Part shown: piece after piece, positions 1 to 5,732 of the stretch
Numbering within the stretch: position 1 is the first letter of the stretch
How the letters are laid out: each line of letters starts with the position of its first letter
Assembly: GCA_022599995.1 (NCBI GenBank)
Contig: JAHZLG010000127.1
Coordinates: 1 to 5,768, forward strand
Direction: 5' to 3'
Origin: Alphaproteobacteria bacterium
GTDB taxonomy: Bacteria > Pseudomonadota > Alphaproteobacteria > CBDBCS01 > JAHZLG01
DNA: 5,768 nt
The notes under the pieces: generated by a model
Database searches by the model: none
What the model was told of the DNA's origin: nothing
The model's input: the letters and a program-made list of their open reading frames with translations, nothing else
Program-made: the position numbers and the translations under genes

Positions 1-98
1 CTCATCTTCTAGCCTCGCTTCTAGCTCTCATCTTCTAAGCCTCGCTTCTAGCTCTCATCTTCTAAGCATAGCTTTTAGCTCTCACCTCCTCCCTAGCT
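1..98. repeat. Degenerate ~27-bp tandem repeat upstream of flgG
   Basis: Three near-identical units occupy 1-26, 27-53 and 54-80, with a decayed fourth unit at 81-98. Each unit begins CTCATCTTCTA(A)GC and ends CTTCTAGCT. The unit is itself two similar halves of about 13 nt (CTCATCTTCTAAG and CTCGCTTCTAGCT), so the array probably grew from a shorter word. Unit 1 lacks one A and unit 3 has several substitutions. The plus strand is strongly pyrimidine-rich. TAG and TAA triplets within the units close two of the three forward frames. The array ends just before the flgG ribosome binding site and may continue to the left of the window. A regulatory role is not shown by the sequence. Confidence 0.85.
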
Positions 99-110
99 CT
101 TCCCCCCTCC

Positions 111-118
111 AGAAGGAG
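111..118 (+). promoter_or_regulatory. Shine-Dalgarno site of flgG
   Basis: AGAAGGAG lies 11 nt before the ATG at 130 and is the best match to the 16S rRNA tail in the window. It fixes the flgG start and marks the end of the repeat-bearing spacer. Confidence 0.75.
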
Positions 119-129
119 TTCCCCTCATC

Positions 130-915
130 ATGCGTACACTTCATATCGGTGCAACCGGCATGCTGGCACAACAGTTGATGGTGGAGACAACCGCCAACAA
201 CATTGCAAACGTGAACACCAACGGGTTCAAAAAGAGTCGGGCGGTCTTTCAAGACCTGTTCTATCAGAATTTCCGCGAGGTCGGGACGCTGTCCTCGGAG
301 CGCGGCACAATTGTTCCGGTCGGGGTGCAAGTCGGGCTTGGGGTGAAAACGTCGGGGGTCTACCGCATTCATGCCACGGGGTCGATGACGGCAACCGATA
401 ATCCCCTTGACCTTGGGGTGAATGGTCGGGGGTTTTTCCGGGTCGGCCTGCCCGATGGACAAACCGCCTACACGCGCTCGGGGACGTTGCAGCTGAGCGG
501 GGAGGGTGAATTGGTCACGGTTGACGGCTATCGAGTGTTGCCGGGTATTTCGGTGCCCTCGAACGCCACGCAGATCACGGTCAATCAGAATGGACAAGTA
601 CAGGTATCGCTCGACGGCCAGATCGAACCGCAGGTGGTTGGGCAACTGCAGCTGTCGTTGTTTGTGAACGAAGGCGGGCTTGAGGCACGCGGCGACAACC
701 TCTTCCTCGAGACCCCCGCCTCAGGACAATCCATCACCGGGAACCCGGGCGATGACGGGTTTGGCACCTTGCTGCAGGGATTCCTCGAATCCTCCAATGT
801 TGAGGCGGTCGAGGAGATCACCACGATGATCTCAGCCCAGCGCGCCTATGAGATGAATTCCAAAGTGATTGAAACCGCCGATCAAATGGCTGCCACCGTG
901 AGCAATGTTCGATAG
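130..915 (+). CDS. flgG: Flagellar basal-body distal rod protein FlgG
   Basis: FlgG polymerises into the distal rod of the flagellar basal body, which spans the periplasm and passes through the P and L rings. The 261-residue product has the usual family length. The N-terminal rod/hook signature ANNIANVNTNGFK is at residues 22-34, after the helix with the GATGMLAQQ motif. The middle carries the flagellar hook/basal-body core segment (DNPLDLGVNGRGFF, then the YTRSGTLQL motif). The C-terminus has the conserved helix LLQGFLESSNVEAVEEIT followed by AQRAYEMNSKVI. The first residues lack a cleavable signal peptide, as expected for a substrate of the flagellar type III export apparatus. The ATG at 130 has a strong Shine-Dalgarno site. 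flgA follows almost immediately, so the two are probably co-transcribed. FlgF, the closest paralogue, is less likely because of the length, the C-terminal motif and the flgA-flgH neighbours. Confidence 0.97.
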   Translation: MRTLHIGATGMLAQQLMVETTANNIANVNTNGFKKSRAVFQDLFYQNFREVGTLSSERGTIVPVGVQVGLGVKTSGVYRIHATGSMTATDNPLDLGVNGRGFFRVGLPDGQTAYTRSGTLQLSGEGELVTVDGYRVLPGISVPSNATQITVNQNGQVQVSLDGQIEPQVVGQLQLSLFVNEGGLEARGDNLFLETPASGQSITGNPGDDGFGTLLQGFLESSNVEAVEEITTMISAQRAYEMNSKVIETADQMAATVSNVR

Positions 916-974
916 GAATGGTGTTGCACCGCAGCCTTGATCATCCCCCAAATTTCCTCCCATCGAGAACGATC

Positions 975-1982
975 ATGACGACGACTCTCCCCATGCGCAC
1001 GACTGAAACCGTTCCTCCCCGGTCACGTGGCCGAGGGTTCCACGGCCAGCAGATTGCCAGTGCCCTTGTGGGGTTGGCGATCCTGTTGGTTGCGGCGACC
1101 AGCCAGGCCGCCTCGTCGAATCTGTTGCGGTATCGCGCCGAGGTCTCAGGCAACGACGTCCGCTTGAGCGACATCTTCACCAATGTCGACGCCAGCGCCG
1201 ACGCGGTGATCGGCAAAGCTCCAGCCCCCGGGGCGAGCATCGATGTTGAGATCGCAAAGATTCAGCGTTTGGTGCACTACTACCGGCTCGACTGGGTGCC
1301 CCCGGACAATGCGCCGCGCGTGATCACCATCAAACGGAGCGGCACAAACGTTCCTGCCAGCCAATTGCAGAATCAGCTCGAATCGACTGCCATGGCGTCG
1401 TTGCGGTCGCGTGGCGTGGCAAATCCGATGTTCACGGTCAAAACGGATAGTCCCCTGACGTCCTTTGTTGTCCAGCCAGATGACGTGACCAACCTGATCG
1501 TTGACTTCACCCTAAACGGCAGTGGCGACCGGTTCACCGCGACTTTGGTGAACAAGCAAGCCGGCAGCCAGACCAGCGTGGTCAATGGGCGATTGATCCA
1601 CGAGGTCGAAGTCCCGGTCGCGGCGCGGTTGCTTCATCCCGGACGCGTGATTACGGCCCGTGATGTTACGGTGAAACGCGTGCCGAAGCACAAGGTCAGC
1701 CCCAACCAGCTGCTCGACCGCCGCGCTGTGATCGGCCAGTCGATCACCCGGAGAATCAATGTGGACGAGGGGTTCGACCAGTACACCCTTGCCGCCCCAG
1801 TTGTGGTGAAGCGGGATTCCTTGGTGACCGTTGCCTTCGCACGCGGCGGATTACAAATGACCGTCCAAGCCCGGGCCGCGAGCGACGGTGCGGTTGGCGA
1901 CACCATCAAGCTTAAGAACACCCGCACCCAACGGTCGATCGAGGCTGTCGTGACCGCTGCGAACCGCGCGGTCATTCCGTGA
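975..1982 (+). CDS. flgA: Flagellar basal-body P-ring formation chaperone FlgA
   Basis: FlgA is a periplasmic chaperone that helps FlgI assemble into the P ring around the rod. From the ATG at 975 the product has 335 residues. A basic N-terminal region (RSRGRG) is followed by a hydrophobic stretch (SALVGLAILLVAATSQA) that looks like a Sec signal peptide. The N-terminal domain contains VRLSDIF and KAPAPG motifs. The C-terminal SAF-type domain contains LLHPGRVITARDV, the RAVIGQSITR stretch, VVVKRDSLVTV and AVGDTIKLKN, all typical of FlgA. The frame is open from an ATG at 918, two bases after the flgG stop, but that start has no Shine-Dalgarno site and the stretch 918-974 resembles the pyrimidine-rich spacers of this locus. 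The ATG at 975 has a weak GAGAA upstream. A further ATG at 993 is also possible. The identity is firm; the start is not. Confidence 0.93.
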   Translation: MTTTLPMRTTETVPPRSRGRGFHGQQIASALVGLAILLVAATSQAASSNLLRYRAEVSGNDVRLSDIFTNVDASADAVIGKAPAPGASIDVEIAKIQRLVHYYRLDWVPPDNAPRVITIKRSGTNVPASQLQNQLESTAMASLRSRGVANPMFTVKTDSPLTSFVVQPDDVTNLIVDFTLNGSGDRFTATLVNKQAGSQTSVVNGRLIHEVEVPVAARLLHPGRVITARDVTVKRVPKHKVSPNQLLDRRAVIGQSITRRINVDEGFDQYTLAAPVVVKRDSLVTVAFARGGLQMTVQARAASDGAVGDTIKLKNTRTQRSIEAVVTAANRAVIP

Positions 1983-2078
1983 TCGTTCTCGGCCGCCTCT
2001 CTTTCTATTCCTACGTCCTTCTATTCCACCTCCCTTCCTTCCTTTCCTTCCCTCACTGCTTACGTTGAGAGGCGATTT
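1983..2078 (+). other. Pyrimidine-rich flgA-flgH spacer
   Basis: The 96-bp gap contains a nearly pure C/T tract from about 1996 to 2054, ending in repeated CCTT/TTCC words. It also holds a 9-nt direct repeat, TTCTATTCC, at 2003-2011 and 2019-2027. No promoter boxes or hairpin terminator are evident. Its composition resembles the segments just before flgG (81-110) and before the chosen flgA start (about 945-965). Confidence 0.6.
2067..2072 (+). promoter_or_regulatory. Shine-Dalgarno site of flgH
   Basis: GAGAGG stands 9 nt before the ATG at 2082 and 6 nt before the adjacent GTG at 2079. The spacing slightly favours ATG. Both starts give the same lipoprotein signal peptide. Confidence 0.6.
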
Positions 2079-2081
2079 GTG

Positions 2082-2876
2082 ATGTCGCACCCCCTGTTTT
2101 CTTCGATAGTCCGTTTTCCTGTGTTGGTTCTCCGACGGTGGACGACGCGAGCGATCGCAGTGATGCTTGTCCTCCTTGTCGCGGGGTGTGTCGATCGATT
2201 GACCAAGGTGGGGGAAACCCCCGAGCTCTCGGCCATAGATGACAACATTACCGAGCGCGATGACTATCCCGGCACCATCCAGATGCCGATGCCTGATACC
2301 CTGCCCGAGACGTTCAATGCCAACTCGCTGTGGCGTCCGGGGTCGCGTGCCTTTTTCAAAGACCTGCGTGCGACCCGCGTCGGCGACATTGTCACGGTCG
2401 TGATCGAAGTGGCTGACAGTGCTTCGTTGTCCAATGAAACCTCGCGGTCGCGCAACAATGACGAGGGGCTGTCAATCTCGGCGCTTGGCGGGCTTGAGGA
2501 CACGGTTACCCGCGTGCTGCCCGGCCAACCCGATTTGGGGAATCTCTATGGCATCGAGAGCGACTCGTCCAATGCTGGGGCGGGGTCGATTGAGCGCAAC
2601 GAAAACATCAGAATGCGGGTCGCGGCGATTGTGACCCAATCGCTTGGCAATGGCAGCATGGTGATCTACGGCAGGCAGGAATTGCGCGTGAACTACGAGG
2701 TTCGCGAGCTTCACGTGGCCGGCATCATTCGCCCACAGGACATTGACAGCGGCAATGCGATCGCCTTCGACAAAATTGCCGAGGCACGCGTCGCTTATGG
2801 CGGGCGTGGGCAGATCAACGACGTCCAGCAGCCGCGTTATGGCTCGCAGGTGGCCGACATCCTTCTGCCGTTCTAG
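2082..2876 (+). CDS. flgH: Flagellar L-ring lipoprotein FlgH
   Basis: FlgH forms the L ring, the outer-membrane bushing of the flagellar basal body. The 264-residue product begins with an arginine-containing N-terminus, a hydrophobic segment (AIAVMLVLLVAGC) and a lipobox LVAGC with the cysteine at residue 36, so it should be lipidated and exported by the Lol system. Family motifs follow in order: SLWRPGSRAFFKDLRATRVGD, the region ending VTVVIEVADSASLSNET, NGSMVIYGRQELRVNYE, VAGIIRPQDID, then IAEARVAYGGRGQI and the C-terminal VQQPRYGSQVADILLPF. The terminal Pro-Phe is characteristic. The N-terminal part before the lipobox is rather long for a lipoprotein signal. An in-frame GTG at 2079 is the alternative start. 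flgH follows flgA after 96 bp, completing a rod/P-ring/L-ring block; flgI is not in the window. Confidence 0.96.
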   Translation: MSHPLFSSIVRFPVLVLRRWTTRAIAVMLVLLVAGCVDRLTKVGETPELSAIDDNITERDDYPGTIQMPMPDTLPETFNANSLWRPGSRAFFKDLRATRVGDIVTVVIEVADSASLSNETSRSRNNDEGLSISALGGLEDTVTRVLPGQPDLGNLYGIESDSSNAGAGSIERNENIRMRVAAIVTQSLGNGSMVIYGRQELRVNYEVRELHVAGIIRPQDIDSGNAIAFDKIAEARVAYGGRGQINDVQQPRYGSQVADILLPF

Positions 2877-2909
2877 TCCTCTGCTGCCCCTCGTATTTGT
2901 TGTTGGTCG

Positions 2910-4145
2910 GTGCTGAACGTGGCTGAGGAGTCTTCTCAACAATCCCGCCACCCACAAGATCGGGATAATGCGGCCCTCGGTCGCGCTACTTTGATTGGGA
3001 TTGGGCTTGGCCCCGGTGATCCGCAGCTGATCACCTTCGCGGCGGCGGCGGCAATAGGGCGCGTAACTGTTCTTGTTGTGCCCTGCACCAAGCGTGGGTC
3101 GCGGGCGATGAAGATGATAGCTGCCATTGCGCGTCCTGCCGATCAGCAGACACTGTCTTACCCGCTAGAGGTTTCCCCCTCAGCCTTTCGTGCAAAGCGC
3201 GATGCAGGCGGTGAGGCGGCGGATGCCGCACGGGACGACACGGCGGGCGATGCACGGGACGACACACAAGCCAATGACCGATCAAGCGATGCCCCGCAGC
3301 GAGCAGAGGGAGCCGCTCCCCTTGCGTTCGGTGCTGACGATGCCGCGACCGTCGCGCAGGAGGCCGTTCTCGATGCCGTCGAGACCCACCTTGCCCAAGG
3401 AGACACAGTCGGGGTTCTTTGTTTGGGAGACCCCTTGTTGTTCGGCTCTTTTCTTACCTTTTTGGCGCGGTTTCGTGCCAAAGGGACGGTTGAGGTGATC
3501 CCCGGGGTTATTTCTCCGATTGCGGTGGCGGCGCGGGCGGTGTTCCCCTTGTCGATTGACTATGACGCCTTTTCCATTCTTCCTGCCACGCGATCGGTTG
3601 ACCTAATTCGTGCGGATTTCCGCGGGGCCTTACAGGGGGCACACCGGCTGATGGAAGCGCATCGGCTGATGGAAGCACACCGGCTGATGGAAGCGCATCG
3701 GCTTCATGCGGGCGGGGGGGATCGGGGTCAGTCTCCCCATTATGCGACCTTTGCGGTCATGAAGCTGAGCACCCCGGCGGGGTTGGTTCGGGTTTTGCAC
3801 GATGGGGGGTTGATACGATTGATTGATGCGGGTTTAGCCGAGCTGGCCATTGTAGAAAACGCCGGATTGCCCATTGAGCGGCAGTGGCAAGGGCGTGATG
3901 CGTGGGACGTGCTGCTAGCGAGCTTACCCGCCGACACGGCAAGCACATCGATGCTGCCGTCCGGGCACCGCCCGTCGATTACCAAATCCTGCGATGATAG
4001 TGATGGCTGCGATGATGACTCTGCCCATCATGTCGACCAATCTTGCGATGATGACACTGCCAGTAAGGGGCAGGGGAGAGGGAGCACCGATGCACCTCGG
4101 CTAAGCTATTTTTCGGTCTTGTTGTTGCGGATACGCACCGCATAG
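2910..4145 (+). CDS. cobI: Precorrin-2/cobalt-factor II C20-methyltransferase with low-complexity insertions
   Basis: This is an SAM-dependent tetrapyrrole methylase that would methylate C20 of precorrin-2 (CobI) or cobalt-factor II (CbiL) in cobalamin synthesis; the sequence alone does not decide which. Core motifs are in order: GIGLGPGDPQLIT (residues 30-42), YPLEV (84-88), VGVLCLGDPLLFGS (167-180), VEVIPGVISPIAVAA (around 195-208), AVMKLS (from about 282), AIVENAG and C-terminal YFSVLLLRI. At 411 residues it far exceeds the usual 230-260. The excess lies in an Asp/Ala/Arg-rich segment (about 98-146), AHRLME hexapeptide repeats (244-265), a Cys/Asp/His-rich segment (about 346-396) and an N-terminal extension of about 25 residues. 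The reading frame is intact throughout. GTG at 2910 is the first possible start after the flgH stop and has no clear Shine-Dalgarno site; GTG at 2919 is an alternative. It may be co-transcribed with flgH but is functionally unrelated. Confidence 0.88.
   Translation: MLNVAEESSQQSRHPQDRDNAALGRATLIGIGLGPGDPQLITFAAAAAIGRVTVLVVPCTKRGSRAMKMIAAIARPADQQTLSYPLEVSPSAFRAKRDAGGEAADAARDDTAGDARDDTQANDRSSDAPQRAEGAAPLAFGADDAATVAQEAVLDAVETHLAQGDTVGVLCLGDPLLFGSFLTFLARFRAKGTVEVIPGVISPIAVAARAVFPLSIDYDAFSILPATRSVDLIRADFRGALQGAHRLMEAHRLMEAHRLMEAHRLHAGGGDRGQSPHYATFAVMKLSTPAGLVRVLHDGGLIRLIDAGLAELAIVENAGLPIERQWQGRDAWDVLLASLPADTASTSMLPSGHRPSITKSCDDSDGCDDDSAHHVDQSCDDDTASKGQGRGSTDAPRLSYFSVLLLRIRTA
3228..3265 (+). repeat. 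14-nt direct repeat within cobI
   Basis: GCACGGGACGACAC occurs at 3228-3241 and again at 3252-3265, a 24-nt period. It encodes the duplicated A-R-D-D-T motif in the first acidic insertion of the methyltransferase. The repeat is in frame and lies between the conserved YPLEV and GDP motifs. Confidence 0.75.
3639..3704 (+). repeat. 18-nt tandem repeat in cobI encoding AHRLME
   Basis: Three full 18-nt units and a 12-nt partial unit encode AHRLME three times, then AHRL. Units alternate between GCACAC and GCGCAT for Ala-His, giving a 36-nt higher-order period: 3639-3667 is identical to 3675-3703 over 29 nt. This pattern indicates that an 18-nt duplication diverged and was then duplicated again as a 36-nt block, apparently recently. 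Copy-number changes would keep the reading frame. Confidence 0.92.
3990..4061 (+). repeat. 18/36-nt repeat in cobI encoding Cys-Asp-Asp clusters
   Basis: TGCGATGAT occurs at 3990-3998, 4008-4016 and 4044-4052, spaced 18 and 36 nt apart, all in frame and each reading Cys-Asp-Asp. The segments 4008-4025 and 4044-4061 match at 17 of 18 positions. The same 18-nt periodicity as the AHRLME array suggests a similar expansion mechanism, but this array is more decayed. Confidence 0.75.
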
Positions 4146-4177
4146 GGAGCACCCGCACAAAGCCCCGCAACCCCTGC

Positions 4178-4948
4178 CTAGATGCCACCAAATCGGCGAT
4201 CCCGACTAGCATATTCTTGCAAGCACGCATCAAGCATCGTCGCGTCGAAATCTGGCCACAGCGTCTTCAAGAAAATCAGCTCGCTATAAGCTAGCTGCCA
4301 CAGGAGGAAATTGCTCAGTCGCTGCTCGGCACCGGTTCGAATGACCAACTCGGGCGGCGGGCACGGTGCAGTGCTTGGCACGCCCCCCCGCCCATGGAGA
4401 ATGTCGGCGAGGCCGGGCATGTCAGCCCCGGTCGACATGTGCCACAAGGCTTGCGAGAACATCTCCTCGGTGAGGCGAGCAGGGTCAAATGACTGCTCGG
4501 CAGCTGCCGCGGCAATGGCTTGGGTCGTGCGGAGAATGTCGTCGCGCCCGCCGTGGTTGATCGCCAAAATAAGATTTAGCTCGGTCTGATCGGCGGTTTG
4601 TTGCTCAAGGAGCGCAAGACGTTCCTGCAGATGCGCCGAGAGGCCTTGTCGATACCCGAGCACGTGCACGCGAATCCCTTCGTCGCGAAATCGCGTCGCC
4701 TCGGCTTCGCGTGCCATGATTCGCAACAACGTCTCGACCTCGGCATTCGGGCGACGCCAATTTTCGGTCGAGAAGCAGAAGAGGGTTAGCCATGGAATGC
4801 CCCGCCCTTTCACATTGCGCACCAGTTCCTCGACAGCCTTTACGCCCTGTTCATGCCCTGCCAACCGCGCAAGGCCGTGTAGCGTTGCCCACCTACCATT
4901 GCCATCAAGGATAACAGCAAGATGTTGTATCGTGGTGCTAATGCCCAT
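4178..4948 (-). CDS. uppS: Undecaprenyl diphosphate synthase (cis-prenyltransferase), variant
   Basis: UppS condenses isopentenyl diphosphate units onto farnesyl diphosphate with cis geometry to make the C55 lipid carrier precursor for peptidoglycan. The 256-residue product has LDGNGRWA with the catalytic Asp at residue 15, LAGHEQG (29-35), LTLFCFSTENWRRP (54-67), NHGGRDDI (131-138), IRT..EQRLSNFLLWQ (203-218) and AYSELIFLKTLWPDF. Arg204, Arg210, Ser212 and Glu223 correspond to E. coli Arg194, Arg200, Ser202 and Glu213. Two oddities stand out: the usual RTSGE reads RTGAE (206-208), and about 20 extra Gly/Pro-rich residues (roughly 178-199) replace the short loop before it, which normally carries DPDLLIRT. 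The N-terminus is about 11 residues shorter than in E. coli. The ATG lies 48 bp after the frr stop with a weak GCGGAA upstream. It converges on cobI; the usual downstream cdsA is missing. Confidence 0.93.
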   Translation of the reverse strand: MGISTTIQHLAVILDGNGRWATLHGLARLAGHEQGVKAVEELVRNVKGRGIPWLTLFCFSTENWRRPNAEVETLLRIMAREAEATRFRDEGIRVHVLGYRQGLSAHLQERLALLEQQTADQTELNLILAINHGGRDDILRTTQAIAAAAAEQSFDPARLTEEMFSQALWHMSTGADMPGLADILHGRGGVPSTAPCPPPELVIRTGAEQRLSNFLLWQLAYSELIFLKTLWPDFDATMLDACLQEYASRDRRFGGI

Positions 4949-4996
4949 GGTGCATATTCCGCGGTTACGGCGCGCCCGCTGGGCGTGCCGATCCCG

Positions 4997-5554
4997 TCAT
5001 CGTGGCGTGAGCTCTTTGGTGCGTTGTTCAAGGATTTTGTCAACGTCTTTGATGTAATTATCGGTTTTCTTTTGCAGGGTATCGCTAAGTTTGTGCGCCT
5101 CATCCTTCGAGCACTCACTCTTTTTCTCGGCTTTTTTCACGCTATCCATGCCTTCGCGGCGGACGTTGCGGATGGCGACACGGGCGTCTTCGGCGTGTTT
5201 GCCGGCGACTTTGATAAGTTCTTTGCGTCGCTCTTCGTTCATTTCGGGCAAGCGAATGCGGACGATGCCCCCATCGATCATCGGATTGAGCCCCAGCGAC
5301 GATTCGCGAATGACTTTTTCCACCGCTTGGACATTCTTGCTATCCCAGACTTGTACCGCGATGGTGCGCGCATCCGGAGTCGTGAGCGTCGCGACTTGGG
5401 TGATCGGGGTTGATACCCCATAGGCATCCACCATGATCGATTCGATCAGGGCGGTGTTGGCACGGTCGGTACGCAGCCCCGCAAAATCACGCCGGAGGTT
5501 CTCAATTGCTCCCGCCATGCGTTTCTCGAGGTCTTTGGAAAGTTCGAAGGTCAT
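4997..5554 (-). CDS. frr: Ribosome recycling factor
   Basis: RRF works with EF-G to split the post-termination ribosome so that it can be reused. The 185-residue product has the family's normal length and order: a first helix (DLEKRMAGAIENLRRDFAGLRTDRAN), the small beta domain (VDAYGVSTPITQVATL, DARTIAVQVWD), LNPMIDGGIVRIRLPEMNEERRKEL split across the hinge, and the long C-terminal helices (RNVRREGMDSVKKAEKK, DEAHKLSDTLQKKTDNYIKDVDKIL). The conserved arginines of RNVRRE, needed for ribosome binding in the family, are present. The usual RTGRA reads RTDRA here. The ATG is fixed by family length, but no clear Shine-Dalgarno site precedes it, which is unusual for a highly expressed essential gene. 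It sits between pyrH and uppS on the same strand. Confidence 0.96.
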   Translation of the reverse strand: MTFELSKDLEKRMAGAIENLRRDFAGLRTDRANTALIESIMVDAYGVSTPITQVATLTTPDARTIAVQVWDSKNVQAVEKVIRESSLGLNPMIDGGIVRIRLPEMNEERRKELIKVAGKHAEDARVAIRNVRREGMDSVKKAEKKSECSKDEAHKLSDTLQKKTDNYIKDVDKILEQRTKELTPR

Positions 5555-5732
5555 GATTCTGTCAACGATGATTGTTGTTTGAAGGGCAATGAAATTCTAG
5601 AAGGGACGGGGGATGATCGGGGGGCGTGATCGCAGGGGATCGGCGTGATCGCGGGGGATGATCGATGCCATTCCCGCGCTTGGCACGTGGTAACACTGAT
5701 CATGCCTCAGCCACTGCCCCAACCCGCATCGA
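5555..5732 (-). other. pyrH-frr spacer with GATC-rich repeats
   Basis: This 178-bp spacer holds a 19-nt imperfect tandem repeat (5625-5643 and 5644-5662, both starting CGTGATCGC) and a 12-nt direct repeat, GGGGGATGATCG, at 5608-5619 and 5653-5664. TGATCGATGC at 5659-5668 is perfectly inverted at 5726-5735, overlapping the probable pyrH stop. Inside it, GGCACGTGG (5682-5690) can pair with CCACTGCC (5711-5718) with one bulged base. There is no U-run to make a convincing intrinsic terminator. Confidence 0.6.
5608..5664. repeat. GATC-containing direct and tandem repeats
   Basis: Two tandem 19-nt units (5625-5643, 5644-5662) are flanked by and overlap two copies of GGGGGATGATCG (5608-5619, 5653-5664). 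Five GATC sites fall at 5615, 5628, 5638, 5647 and 5660, 9-13 nt apart. The G-rich strand is plus, opposite to transcription of frr. Confidence 0.7.

Noticed and set aside
1..98. CRISPR array
   Set aside because: The units are directly adjacent with no spacers and are degenerate; a simple tandem repeat.
2..175. Open forward frame through the 5' tandem repeat, Ser/Leu-rich
   Set aside because: It has no start codon in the window, follows the repeat, and runs out of frame into flgG; no similarity to the FlgF C-terminus expected upstream.
82..645. 187-codon open frame on the minus strand opposite flgG
   Set aside because: It is fully antisense to a clear FlgG and has no recognisable motifs; an open shadow frame in GC-rich coding DNA.
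2910..4145. cobI as a decayed pseudogene because of the insertions
   Set aside because: The frame is uninterrupted and every core methylase motif through the last strand is intact; insertions keep multiples of three.
4146..4177. Bidirectional terminator between cobI and uppS
   Set aside because: No inverted repeat followed by a T-run is visible on either strand.
4922..5413. 163-codon plus-strand frame with Phe-rich hydrophobic stretches opposite frr
   Set aside because: It overlaps frr and the start of uppS in antisense. The hydrophobic look comes from complementing the Lys/Glu-rich RRF codons.
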